Shown in pieces: positions 1 to 9,200 of a stretch of 64,000 nt of DNA. How positions within the stretch are numbered: the first letter of the stretch is position 1; every line of letters starts with the position of its first letter. Below the pieces are notes generated by a model. That model ran no database searches. It was not told the origin of the DNA and saw nothing but the letters and a program-made list of their open reading frames with translations. The DNA is from Chlamydia muridarum str. Nigg (GTDB lineage: Bacteria; Chlamydiota; Chlamydiia; Chlamydiales; Chlamydiaceae), in NCBI RefSeq assembly GCF_000006685.1, contig NC_002620.2:958551-1022550 (forward strand), written 5' to 3'. The position numbers and the translations under genes are program-made.

Positions 1-27
1 TTTCTAAACATCAATAAAGTGATTCAT

Positions 28-54
28 AAAAAAGGCCGAGAGTTTCTCGGCCTT
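28..54 (-). terminator. Rho-independent terminator of the trmL transcript
   Basis: A 9-bp perfect stem (32-40 with 46-54) has a 5-nt loop. Read on the minus strand it is followed by a U run (complement of the A run at 28-34). It lies just past the trmL stop codon, so it ends the minus-strand transcript. Confidence 0.85.
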
Positions 55-62
55 AAGATACT

Positions 63-518
63 TCAAAATAAATTCTGATAATTTTGTCGAGCCACTTCAT
101 ACATAACAATCCCTACAGAAGTAGCTAAATTTAAAGATCGCGTCCCTTCAATCATAGGAATATACAAGCACTGAGATGAATAGGCATCCAGAACTGTTTG
201 TGGTAAACCTCTTGATTCTGCCCCAAAAATGTAAGTGCCATCTAGTGGAAGCTCTCGTTCTCCATAGTAGGAAGAGCCTTTTGTAGTTAAACAGAAAATT
301 TTTTCTCTGGGGATTCCCCTAAGAGCCTCTTCTAAAGAATCAACTACAGACAAAGAAAGCCGATCCCAATAATCCATCCCAGCTCTCTTTACAAACTTAT
401 CCGCTAAAGAAAAACCCAAGGGCCGAACTAATATTAGCTCGGCCCCCAAAGCTACACACGTTCTACCAATATTCCCTGTATTTTGAGGAATATCCGGATT
501 ATGAAGAACTATGCGCAT
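63..518 (-). CDS. trmL: tRNA (cytidine/uridine-2'-O-)-methyltransferase, TrmL/YibK type
   Basis: A 151-aa SPOUT-fold methyltransferase, the full length of the small YibK/TrmL class that 2'-O-methylates the wobble base of certain tRNA-Leu species using SAM. The three SpoU motifs are visible: the N-terminal NTGNIGRTC segment (about 13-21), FGAESRGLP (about 98-106) and the C-terminal knot IPMIEGTRSLNLATS (about 120-134), which forms the SAM-binding trefoil. It has no extra RNA-binding domain, as expected for TrmL. It lies 15 bp downstream of mip on the same strand and is followed by a terminator, so it is probably the last gene of that transcript. The family is certain. The exact tRNA target is inferred from the short length and close resemblance to E. 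coli TrmL. Confidence 0.9.
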   Translation of the reverse strand: MRIVLHNPDIPQNTGNIGRTCVALGAELILVRPLGFSLADKFVKRAGMDYWDRLSLSVVDSLEEALRGIPREKIFCLTTKGSSYYGERELPLDGTYIFGAESRGLPQTVLDAYSSQCLYIPMIEGTRSLNLATSVGIVMYEVARQNYQNLF

Positions 519-533
519 AAAAAATCCTAATAA

Positions 534-1265
534 TTACTCCGCAACGGATACATTATCGTCATTTGCCTCAATTAACTTCACTTCAAAAATGAGTAAGGAA
601 TTTGGAGGCAATTGTCCTGATGTTCCATAAGCTAAATCAGGATGTATATACAGAACCCGAACTTCTCCTTCTCGCATTCCTTGCATTCCTTGAGAGAATC
701 CAGAAATGACTTTTGTCAAAGGCAGTAAAATAGGGTCCTTATTTTTCTCAGAAGTGTCAAAAACTTTCCCATTGATGAAACTTCCTGTGTAGTGCAATAA
801 AGCGTTAGGTTTACCCGTAAGAACTCGTCCCGTTCCTTCTTTTACGATACGGTACTGTAACTTATTAGGCTCTAGCTCAATTACACCTTCTTTATCTTTA
901 TTCTCTTTCAAGAATTTTTCTGCAGAAGCTAAATTCTCTGAACATTTTTTCTCAAAACTTGCCTTCTGCACTAAAGCCATTTGCGTTTCGTATTCAGAAT
1001 CCGTCAAAGGAGCACTTTTTCCTTCTATTTCAGACTGCATGCCTTTAATAACCTCAGTAAGATCTAATGTAAAATCTTCTGTGGAACTCAATTGTCGAGC
1101 TAACAAATGTCCGAAGGTTCTTGATAATTTTTGATTGTCTGTGAGTACAGAATCTTCTACCATGTCTTTCCCCATCGCAGATGTTTGCGAACCACCGTTA
1201 TTATCGCACCCTAAAATAGGCAGGGCGACTGCAAACATAAGCATCCAACTTAATATATTTTTCAT
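534..1265 (-). CDS. mip: Mip-like lipoprotein, FKBP-type peptidyl-prolyl cis-trans isomerase
   Basis: A surface or periplasmic lipoprotein that isomerises prolyl bonds. Of 243 aa, residues 1-19 are a lipoprotein signal peptide ending in a good lipobox (ILGC, lipidated Cys20). Residues about 50-135 are the helical dimerisation/linker region typical of Mip/FkpA. Residues about 145-243 are the FKBP domain, with LHYTGSFINGKVFDTS and the LPPNSLLIFEVKL terminal strand. I chose the ATG at 1265 because a GGAAG-type ribosome site lies just upstream and the signal peptide starts there. The frame is open 18 codons further upstream, but that would put a basic stretch before the signal. In Legionella and Chlamydia Mip is linked to infectivity. 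Several residues differ from the C. trachomatis Mip I remember, which argues for a sister species. Confidence 0.95.
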   Translation of the reverse strand: MKNILSWMLMFAVALPILGCDNNGGSQTSAMGKDMVEDSVLTDNQKLSRTFGHLLARQLSSTEDFTLDLTEVIKGMQSEIEGKSAPLTDSEYETQMALVQKASFEKKCSENLASAEKFLKENKDKEGVIELEPNKLQYRIVKEGTGRVLTGKPNALLHYTGSFINGKVFDTSEKNKDPILLPLTKVISGFSQGMQGMREGEVRVLYIHPDLAYGTSGQLPPNSLLIFEVKLIEANDDNVSVAE

Positions 1266-1398
1266 TCGTTTCTTCCTTAGTTGCACCCGATTTCTCAGAC
1301 GCGCTTTTTTTAAAACCATTTACTCAAGTAAAAGACCTGCACCTATCACCCACTGTAAAAAAAAGCTCGTTTTCTCAACTTTTAGAGCAGAAACGATA

Positions 1399-3147
1399 TT
1401 ACAGTTTCAGCCCCAATTCTTTTAATTGTATCGGCAAAATTTCTGAAGGTGCCGACATCATTAAATCTCCAGCTTTCTGCGTCTTAGGAAACGCAATAAC
1501 CTCTCGAATAGTTTCTGCCCCTGTAAGAACCATCATAATGCGGTCCAATCCTAAAGCAATCCCTAAATGAGGCGGCGTCCCAAAACTTAATGCATCGATA
1601 AAAAATCCGAACTTTTCTTTCACACTTTCTTGCGACAGCCTTAATAAAGAAAATATTTTATTTTGCAAATCCGGATTATGTATACGCTGAGAACCGGAAG
1701 CTATTTCATATCCATTCAGCACCAAATCATAGCTTGATGAGCGAACGGACAGAGGATCCTTATCCAACAGAGGAATATCCTCTTCTAATGGAGCTGTGAA
1801 TGGATGATGCTCTGAGCACAGCTCGCCTTCTTCCTTAGCAAAAAGAGGGAAGTCTGTAATCCACACAAAATTGTATTGTTCTGCATCATAAAGCTGCCGC
1901 TCTTTTGCGATTAATCTGCGTAAATGATCCAATGACTGGTTCGCAATAGCCTCTGGAGCTGCTATCAATAATAAAATATCTTGATCTTTGGCCTCAAAAG
2001 CTTCGAACATTTCATGGAAAACCTCTTCTGAAGCAAATTTCGCTACATTCGAAGAAATCCCCCCATCCTGGTTTTTAATCCACACTAATCCCATGGCTCC
2101 ATAACGCTTCACAAAATCAGTATAGACATCCAACTGTTTTCTTGAGATATCAGCGCCACCAGGGACACAAAATCCTTTAACTGTTCCTCCTTGTGCCAAC
2201 TGATCTAAGAAAATGGAAAAGGAGAATTTTTTGGCGTATTCGCAACAATTTTTAAGACGCAAACCAAAGCGTAAATCTGGTTTATCTGTCCCGTAAAACT
2301 CTTTTGCTTCTTGATACGTCATTCTTTGGAAAGGAATGGATAACTCAATCCCTTTCACAGCAAATAAACGCGTGACCAATTCCTCTACTATTGGAAAGAG
2401 ATCTTCCGGTCCTCCAAAGCTCATTTCCATATCAATTTGCGAAAACTCAGGTTGACGATCCGCACGTAAATCTTCATCACGGAAACAAGTTGCTATCTGG
2501 AAATAACGATCTAACCCTCCAACCATCAAAATCTGTTTAAATAGCTGTGGAGATTGTGGAAGAGCATAGAAATTCCCTGGATATATCCGCGAAGGCACTA
2601 AGTAATCCCGAGCTCCTTCAGGAGTAGATTTCCCTAAAACAGGGGTAACAACCTCAGTAAAACCTTGTTCATCTAGATATTGTCTGCAAGCCAACATAAC
2701 TTTATGCCGACACATCAATCTGTCCACAATATCCCCTCGCCGCATATCAAGATAGCGATAAGTCAATCGTAGCTCTTCATTTACATTAATATGCTCATCA
2801 GAAATGGAAAATGGCAAATTTTGAGCTCGAGACAACACCTCTAAATGAGAAACCTCAACTTCAATACTTCCTGTAACCAAATTGGGATTTTCCATTCCTC
2901 CTAAACGAGCGCAAACAAGACCTTCTACACAAAGCACCCATTCAGACCGGACTTGATCCATAAGCCGATGAAGTTCTGGGTTCTCTTCCTGACGACAGAC
3001 GATCTGTGTAATCCCAAATCGGTCTCTCAAATCAATAAAAACAACTCCACCATGGTTACGGTAACGATGCACCCACCCAGACAAACGAACATGTTCCCCA
3101 ACATGATTAAGGGACAACTCATTACATTTATGCGTTCTGTACTTCAT
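1399..3147 (-). CDS. aspS: Aspartyl-tRNA synthetase (class II)
   Basis: Charges tRNA-Asp. The 582 aa match the bacterial-type enzyme with its inserted GAD domain. Visible parts are the N-terminal OB-fold anticodon domain (VRLSGWVHRYRNHGG, about 21-35), the QSPQLFKQILM active-site strand, class II motif 2 with FRDEDLRADRQPEFSQ (about 222-237), and motif 3 GIALGLDRIMMVL near the C-terminus. The start overlaps the 3' end of hisS by 20 bp, so the two synthetase genes are co-transcribed and probably translationally coupled. Chlamydiae are known to make Asn-tRNA through the GatCAB amidotransferase, so this enzyme is likely non-discriminating (also charging tRNA-Asn). That is family knowledge and cannot be read from the sequence. 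Confidence 0.97.
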   Translation of the reverse strand: MKYRTHKCNELSLNHVGEHVRLSGWVHRYRNHGGVVFIDLRDRFGITQIVCRQEENPELHRLMDQVRSEWVLCVEGLVCARLGGMENPNLVTGSIEVEVSHLEVLSRAQNLPFSISDEHINVNEELRLTYRYLDMRRGDIVDRLMCRHKVMLACRQYLDEQGFTEVVTPVLGKSTPEGARDYLVPSRIYPGNFYALPQSPQLFKQILMVGGLDRYFQIATCFRDEDLRADRQPEFSQIDMEMSFGGPEDLFPIVEELVTRLFAVKGIELSIPFQRMTYQEAKEFYGTDKPDLRFGLRLKNCCEYAKKFSFSIFLDQLAQGGTVKGFCVPGGADISRKQLDVYTDFVKRYGAMGLVWIKNQDGGISSNVAKFASEEVFHEMFEAFEAKDQDILLLIAAPEAIANQSLDHLRRLIAKERQLYDAEQYNFVWITDFPLFAKEEGELCSEHHPFTAPLEEDIPLLDKDPLSVRSSSYDLVLNGYEIASGSQRIHNPDLQNKIFSLLRLSQESVKEKFGFFIDALSFGTPPHLGIALGLDRIMMVLTGAETIREVIAFPKTQKAGDLMMSAPSEILPIQLKELGLKL

Positions 3148-4414
3148 AAACCAACCTTTGTTCTACATCTTGTTGAGCCCCTGAAAAGCTTTGATGTAGA
3201 GACATATCTTTAACTATAAACTGTTTCGTAGACAGCTCTTGCTCGCCTACAAAGCAAACAAAGCCCACCTGTTGATCAGCAGCATCTTTAAGTGCTGTTT
3301 TTGGTTTCTTATGAGCCCAATCTACTTCCGTTGCAACACCTAAATGACGCAAATGCTTCGCCCAAGAAAAACAAAAAGCATCCGCACTCTCATCCATAGG
3401 AATCAATCGCAATCGACGTGGAGCTGTTGGCAAAGCAGCTCCTTGTTCTAATAAAGTTTGAATTACCCTTTCTAACCCCACTCCGAAACCAAAAGCAGGC
3501 ATTGCGGGGCCACCGGATTGTGCCACTAACTCATCATAACGTCCCCCACCTCCTAGCGCATAGGAATGGTCACCAACAACAGTTACAGCTTCAAACACTA
3601 GATCGGTGTAATAATCTAATCCGCGAACCAACCGTGGATTAATTTTATAAGGGATCCCCAAAACCTTTAACTCAGCTAACACCGAATCAAAATAATTCAA
3701 ATCTTGATCATCAACGTAATCTAGAATAGAAGGAGCCTGTTCAATAAAGGCTTGGTCTTCTGGCTCTTTAGAATCTAAAATGCGCAACAAATTCGCATGG
3801 AACCGTTCTTGGCTTAGCGTAGATAATTTGTCTAAATCTTTACGGAAAAACTCTCGCAATGCCTCATCATAACGAGCCCGGGTCTTCCGGCCCCCTAAAA
3901 AATTTACTTGGATCTGCATATGCTTAAGCCCAACTGCCGCATAAAAATCCCACAGTAAAGACAAAACTTCAGCATCTCGCAAAGGATGCCGCACACCAAT
4001 AGCCTCTAACCCAAACTGATGGTGCTGCCGGTAACGCCCAGATTGCTGCCGTTCATAACGAAACATTGGCAAAATATAATAAATTTTATTGTCTTTACGC
4101 ATATCAGCAGAATGATCCAGCAAAGCTCGAACAACGGCTGCAGTTCCTTCTGGACGCAAGGTTAAAGAGCGCCCCTTTTTATCCAAAAAAGTATAAACTT
4201 CCTTTTTTACAATGTCGCTGTGCTCACCAACACGTAAGAAAGTCTCCGTCTTTTCAAAAACTGGCGTGCGAATCTCATCAAACCCATACAAATTACATAT
4301 ACGGTGAGCAGCATGTTCAACCGTTTTCCATAGAAAAGAATTTCTCCAAAGATTCTTTGAATTTGTTACATAGGGGAAAATATCGAAAACGCCTTTCGGC
4401 AATACGTTACTCAT
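3128..4414 (-). CDS. hisS: Histidyl-tRNA synthetase (class II)
   Basis: Charges tRNA-His. The 428 aa are of normal length. Motifs seen are LRPEGT (86-91), class II motif 2 FRYERQQSGRYRQHHQFG (118-135), the histidine-specific VRGLDYYTD block, motif 3 with FGFGVGLERV, and a C-terminal anticodon-binding domain. It is the first gene of the hisS-aspS pair, overlapping aspS by 20 bp. No Shine-Dalgarno sequence precedes the ATG. A perfect TATAAT sits only about 14-19 nt upstream on the minus strand (4428-4433), so the message may have a very short leader. Confidence 0.97.
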   Translation of the reverse strand: MSNVLPKGVFDIFPYVTNSKNLWRNSFLWKTVEHAAHRICNLYGFDEIRTPVFEKTETFLRVGEHSDIVKKEVYTFLDKKGRSLTLRPEGTAAVVRALLDHSADMRKDNKIYYILPMFRYERQQSGRYRQHHQFGLEAIGVRHPLRDAEVLSLLWDFYAAVGLKHMQIQVNFLGGRKTRARYDEALREFFRKDLDKLSTLSQERFHANLLRILDSKEPEDQAFIEQAPSILDYVDDQDLNYFDSVLAELKVLGIPYKINPRLVRGLDYYTDLVFEAVTVVGDHSYALGGGGRYDELVAQSGGPAMPAFGFGVGLERVIQTLLEQGAALPTAPRRLRLIPMDESADAFCFSWAKHLRHLGVATEVDWAHKKPKTALKDAADQQVGFVCFVGEQELSTKQFIVKDMSLHQSFSGAQQDVEQRLVYEVQNA

Positions 4415-4819
4415 TCTGTATAACCGGATTATACTCCGCTAAGAGACTTGCAATCTAATTTTACTTTCTTAAAGTTCTTTTTTGCATAAAGAACGAGCCC
4501 ATCATGTTACACCAAAAGAGTTTTCAGGACTACACGAAAACCCTACCCCTCCCATTGCCATTATTCCTCCATCGATTTGACTGCAACTTAGCTTCCGTCT
4601 CTTTTAAAAACAGCAAACGGGTTGTCTTCTAAAAGCTATTGAGCTAAATGAAAGGAGTATTGACGACATTACTGCGATTGTCCAATATGATGCCCGGGCT
4701 GGTCTAGCCTAGACTGATGGCAAAAAACGAGGTCTTAGAAGCTGATACTTCCGTTGTAACACGCGTTTGTATTTTTCTTAAGCTTCTAGAGCAAACACAC
4801 TTGAATCGAGCGAACACCT
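4415..4819. other. 405-bp divergent intergenic region between hisS and uhpC
   Basis: No credible gene is visible. The region must hold the hisS promoter (minus) and the uhpC promoter (plus). For uhpC the best candidate is TTGACG (4660-4665) with TATGAT (4686-4691), but the 20-bp spacing is long. Two nested inverted repeats are visible: TTAGCT/AGCTAA (4588-4593 with 4642-4647) around CCGT/ACGG (4595-4598 with 4617-4620). A small palindrome, GTCTA-GCC-TAGAC, lies at about 4702-4714. A small RNA is possible, but nothing in the sequence proves it. Confidence 0.4.
4428..4433 (-). promoter_or_regulatory. Candidate -10 box of the hisS-aspS transcript
   Basis: Read on the minus strand this is TATAAT, a perfect sigma-66/sigma-70 -10 box, 14 nt before the hisS ATG. 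The best -35 candidates (TTGCAA at 14-nt spacing, or weaker hexamers at 17-18) are poor. If used, transcription would start about 7 nt before the ATG. Confidence 0.35.
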
Positions 4820-6190
4820 ATGAATCTATGGACCAAAATTTTTCAGCCTCCTCGCCACATTAAAGAAATCAGTGATCCGGAGTTGGTTAAAAAGCAATAT
4901 AAATACTGGAGAGTGCGTATCTTTTACAGCATGTTTTTTGGTTACGTGTTCTTCTATTTTACAAGGAAAAGCTTTACCTTTGCTATGCCAACTCTAATTG
5001 CAGATCTTGGATTTGATAAGGCGCAACTAGGGATTATTGGCAGTACACTCTACATTACTTACGGCATTAGTAAATTTGTAAGCGGTGTGATGTCAGACCA
5101 ATCCAACCCTCGCTATTTCATGGCGACCGGATTAATTATTACTGGCCTCTCTAATATCTTCTTTGGCCTATCGTCTACCGTGCCTTTGTTTGTGCTGTTT
5201 TGGGGAATTAATGGTTGGTTCCAAGGATGGGGCTGGCCTCCTTGTGCACGTCTACTGACTCACTGGTATTCTAAATCAGAAAGAGGAACTTGGTGGAGCG
5301 TCTGGAGTACTTCTCACAATATTGGAGGAGCTTTAATCCCTGTTTTGACTGGAATCGCTATCGATTATGCAGGATGGCGAGGAGCTATGTTTATCCCAGG
5401 AATTATTTGCATTATCATGGGATTTATCTTAATTGACCGTTTGCGAGACACTCCACAATCGCTAGGGCTTCCGGCTATAGAAAAGTTTAAAAAAGAAGAC
5501 CTTTCTCATCCGCATGAGGAAACTACCGCGGATATTTTGGAAGAGGAGGCCGAAAGAGAGCTTTCCACTAAAGAAATTTTATTTACTTACGTGTTATCAA
5601 ATAAATGGTTATGGTTCCTATCCTTCGCTTCCTTCTTCATTTACGTAGTCCGCATGGCAGTGAACGATTGGAGCGCTCTTTATCTCATTGAGACAAAGAA
5701 TTATTCCACAGTAAAAGCGAATCTCTGCGTATCTTTGTTTGAAATTGGCGGATTATTTGGTATGCTATTAGCGGGCTGGTTATCCGACACCATTTCTAAA
5801 GGAAAGCGAGGGCCAATGAATGTAGTCTTCTCGCTGGGATTACTATTCTCTATCTTGGGATTATGGGGAACTCATGATCGTTCTATATGGTGGGCAGATG
5901 GAGCATTTCTATTTATCATCGGCTTTTTCCTTTTTGGACCACAAATGATGATCGGATTAGCAGCCGCAGAATTATCACATAAAAAAGCCGCTGGAACGGC
6001 CAGTGGTTTTACAGGATGGTTCGCCTATTTCGGAGCTGCTTTTGCTGGATATCCTCTAGGAAAAGTTGCCCAAGATTGGGGATGGCATGGATTCTTTGTT
6101 GCTCTCTTAGCCTGTGCTTTGATTGCACTCCTGTTCTTCTTGCCAACATGGAATGCATCCGAGCAGAGTTTAAGAAAACATAGTCACTAA
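4820..6190 (+). CDS. uhpC: Hexose-6-phosphate:phosphate antiporter (UhpC type, MFS)
   Basis: Imports host glucose-6-phosphate in exchange for inorganic phosphate. The 456 aa are typical of the organophosphate:Pi antiporter family, with about 12 hydrophobic segments split by a charged central loop (about 218-250). Family marks include the N-terminal FYFTRKSFTFAMPTL stretch with its conserved Arg and the RGTWWSVWSTSHNIGGA motif after helix 4-5. In enteric bacteria UhpC is a sensor. The chlamydial homologue is known as a working glucose-6-phosphate transporter, and no uhpA/uhpB sensor genes lie nearby, which fits a transport role. It is followed 13 bp later by dnaE on the same strand. Confidence 0.93.
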   Translation: MNLWTKIFQPPRHIKEISDPELVKKQYKYWRVRIFYSMFFGYVFFYFTRKSFTFAMPTLIADLGFDKAQLGIIGSTLYITYGISKFVSGVMSDQSNPRYFMATGLIITGLSNIFFGLSSTVPLFVLFWGINGWFQGWGWPPCARLLTHWYSKSERGTWWSVWSTSHNIGGALIPVLTGIAIDYAGWRGAMFIPGIICIIMGFILIDRLRDTPQSLGLPAIEKFKKEDLSHPHEETTADILEEEAERELSTKEILFTYVLSNKWLWFLSFASFFIYVVRMAVNDWSALYLIETKNYSTVKANLCVSLFEIGGLFGMLLAGWLSDTISKGKRGPMNVVFSLGLLFSILGLWGTHDRSIWWADGAFLFIIGFFLFGPQMMIGLAAAELSHKKAAGTASGFTGWFAYFGAAFAGYPLGKVAQDWGWHGFFVALLACALIALLFFLPTWNASEQSLRKHSH

Positions 6191-6203
6191 GTAAAGAGCT
6201 GTT

Positions 6204-9200
6204 TTGACCTGGATTCCTTTACATTGTCACTCTCAATACTCCATTCTGGATGCAACGTGCTCAATCAAAAAGTTTGTTGCTAAAGCTGTGGAGTATCACA
6301 TTCCCGCGCTCGCTCTTACCGATCACGGGAATTTGTTTGGAGCAGTCGATTTTTATAAAACCTGTAAACAAAACGCTATTAAACCTATCATTGGCTGCGA
6401 ACTATACGTCGCTCCTTCTTCTCGATTTGATAAAAAGAAAGAAAGAAAAAGCCAGGTGGCCAATCACCTTATCCTACTCTGCAAAGATGAAGAGGGATAC
6501 CGCAACCTTTGCTTACTTTCCTCTTTAGCTTACACTGAAGGCTTCTACTATTTCCCTCGCATTGATAGAGAACTTTTGAAGCAGCATTCAAAGGGATTGA
6601 TCTGTTTATCAGCCTGTCTGTCGGGGTCTATTGCTCAAGCAGCATTGGAATCTGAAGAAGCTTTAGAGAAAGATCTTTTATGGTATCAAGATCTTTTCCA
6701 AGAAGATTTTTTTAGTGAAGTGCAGCTTCACAAATCTTCGGAAGAAAAAATTGCACTTTTTGAAGAAGAGTGGTTAAGGCAAAACTACTACCAATTCATT
6801 GAAAAACAACTCAAAGTTAAAGATGCGGTTTTAACAGTATCTAAACGTCTTGGAATTTCTTCGGTTGCCACCAATGATATCCACTATTTGGATCCAGACG
6901 ATTGGCTTGCACATGAAATTTTGCTAAACGTGCAATCCAGAGAACCTATTCGAACAGCGAAACAAAATACTTACGTTCCCAATCCTAAACGGAAAACGTA
7001 TCCCAGTAGGGAATTTTATTTCAAATCTCCCCAGGAGATGGCCGAACTATTCGCAGACCATCCAGAAACTATTTCCAATACTTTGATCGTTGCTGATCGT
7101 TGTAACTTGGAACTCGACTTTGTTACTAAACATTATCCTATTTACGTCCCAGAAGATTTACAAAAAAAAGGCTCCTACTCTGAAGAAGAACGCTATAACG
7201 CATCTTCTGCTTTTTTAGAACAACTGTGCGAGCAAGGGCTCAAAACCAAATACACTCCAGAACTTTTAGGACATATCGCACAAAAATTCCCAGAGAAAGA
7301 CCCTCTTACGGTAGTTAAAGAACGACTCAGTCTAGAATCAACTATCATTATATCCAAAGGGATGTGCGACTATTTGCTTATAGTTTGGGATATTATTAAT
7401 TGGGCGAAAGACCATGGAATCCCCGTCGGCCCAGGCCGAGGCTCTGGAGCTGGTTCCGTTATGCTCTTTCTCTTAGGGATAACCGAAATCGAACCCATTC
7501 GCTTTGATCTCTTCTTCGAACGATTCATTAACCCCGAACGATTATCCTATCCAGATATCGATATCGATATCTGTATGATTGGACGAGAAAAAGTCATTAA
7601 CTATGCGATAGAGCGTCATGGGAAAGAAAATGTGGCCCAAATTATTACATTTGGCACCATGAAAGCTAAAATGGCTATCAAAGATGTTGGAAGAACTCTA
7701 GATACTCCCCTATCTAAAGTGAATCTCATTGCTAAGAAAATTCCAGATCTCAATGCTACCATTGCTTCCGCATTAGAGTCTGATCCTGATTTACGGCAAC
7801 TCTATATAGACGATGCGGAAGCAGCAGAAATCATTGATATGGCGAAAAAGCTAGAGGGCTCTATCCGCAATACCGGAGTACATGCTGCGGGAGTCATCAT
7901 CTGTGGGGATCCACTCACCAATCATATTCCGATTTGCGTGCCTAAAGACTCTTCGATGATTTCTACGCAGTATTCTATGAAGCCTGTCGAAAGTGTTGGC
8001 ATGCTTAAAGTGGATTTTTTAGGTTTAAAAACCCTAACAAGTATTCACGTTGCTACAAAAGCGATCTACAAAAAAACCGGCATTTTACTACAAGCTGCAA
8101 CCCTTCCGTTAAACGACCGCAATACATTTTCTCTCCTTCATCAAGGAAAAACCATGGGAATCTTCCAAATGGAATCTCGTGGGATGCAGGAACTTGCTAA
8201 AAACTTACGCCCTGATGCTTTTGAAGAAATCATAGCTATTGGGGCTCTCTATCGCCCCGGACCTATGGATATGATTCCATCATTTATCAATAGGAAACAT
8301 GGGAAAGAAAATATTGAGTACGACCACCCCTTAATGGAGCCTATCCTGAAAGAAACTTTTGGGATTATGGTTTACCAAGAGCAAGTCATGCAAATTGCAG
8401 GATCATTAGCAAAATACTCCCTAGGAGAAGGGGATGTTTTACGTCGAGCCATGGGGAAAAAAGACCACGAACAAATGGTCAAAGAACGTGAAAAATTTTG
8501 CTCAAGAGCATCCGCCAATGGCATTGATCCTTCCATAGCCACGACTATTTTCGATAAAATGGAAAAATTTGCGTCCTATGGATTTAACAAATCTCATGCC
8601 GCTGCTTATGGGCTCATAACCTACACAACAGCCTATCTTAAAGCAAATTATCCAAAAGAATGGCTCGCAGCTCTTCTTACCTGCGATTACGATGACATTG
8701 AGAAAGTTGGGAAACTCATTCAAGAAGCTCATAGCATGAATATTCCCGTCCTTCCCCCTGACATTAATGAGTCCGGCCAAGACTTCGAAGCAACACAAGA
8801 AGGCATTCGTTTTTCACTAGGAGCTGTCAAAGGCGTAGGCGTGAGCATTGTGGACAGCATCGTTGAGGAGCGAGAAAAAAATGGCCCTTATCGAAGTTTG
8901 CAGGATTTTGTACAACGATCTGATTTTAAAAAAGTTACCAAAAAACAGCTTGAATCCCTAGTCGATGCAGGAAGTTTTAATTGCTTTGAACCTAATAAGG
9001 ACCTAGCTATAGCTATACTTAATGATCTGTATGATACTTTCTCCAGAGAGAAAAAAGAAGCTGCAACAGGAGTTCTCACCTTCTTCTCTCTTAATAGCAT
9101 GACTAAAGATCCTGTCAAAGTAACTATCTCTCCCGAAAATATTGTTCGACGTTCAGACAAAGAATTATTAAAACGAGAAAAAGAATTACTTGGAGTCTAT

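Noticed and set aside
1135..1425. Plus-strand open frame over the mip 5' end
   Set aside because: Antisense shadow of a well-supported gene.
4690..4730. Possible tRNA gene in the hisS-uhpC gap
   Set aside because: The GC-rich stretch cannot fold in a cloverleaf and has no TTCRA loop or anticodon arm.
6250..6528. Second frame inside the start of dnaE
   Set aside because: Lies wholly inside the PHP domain coding region and has no ribosome site.
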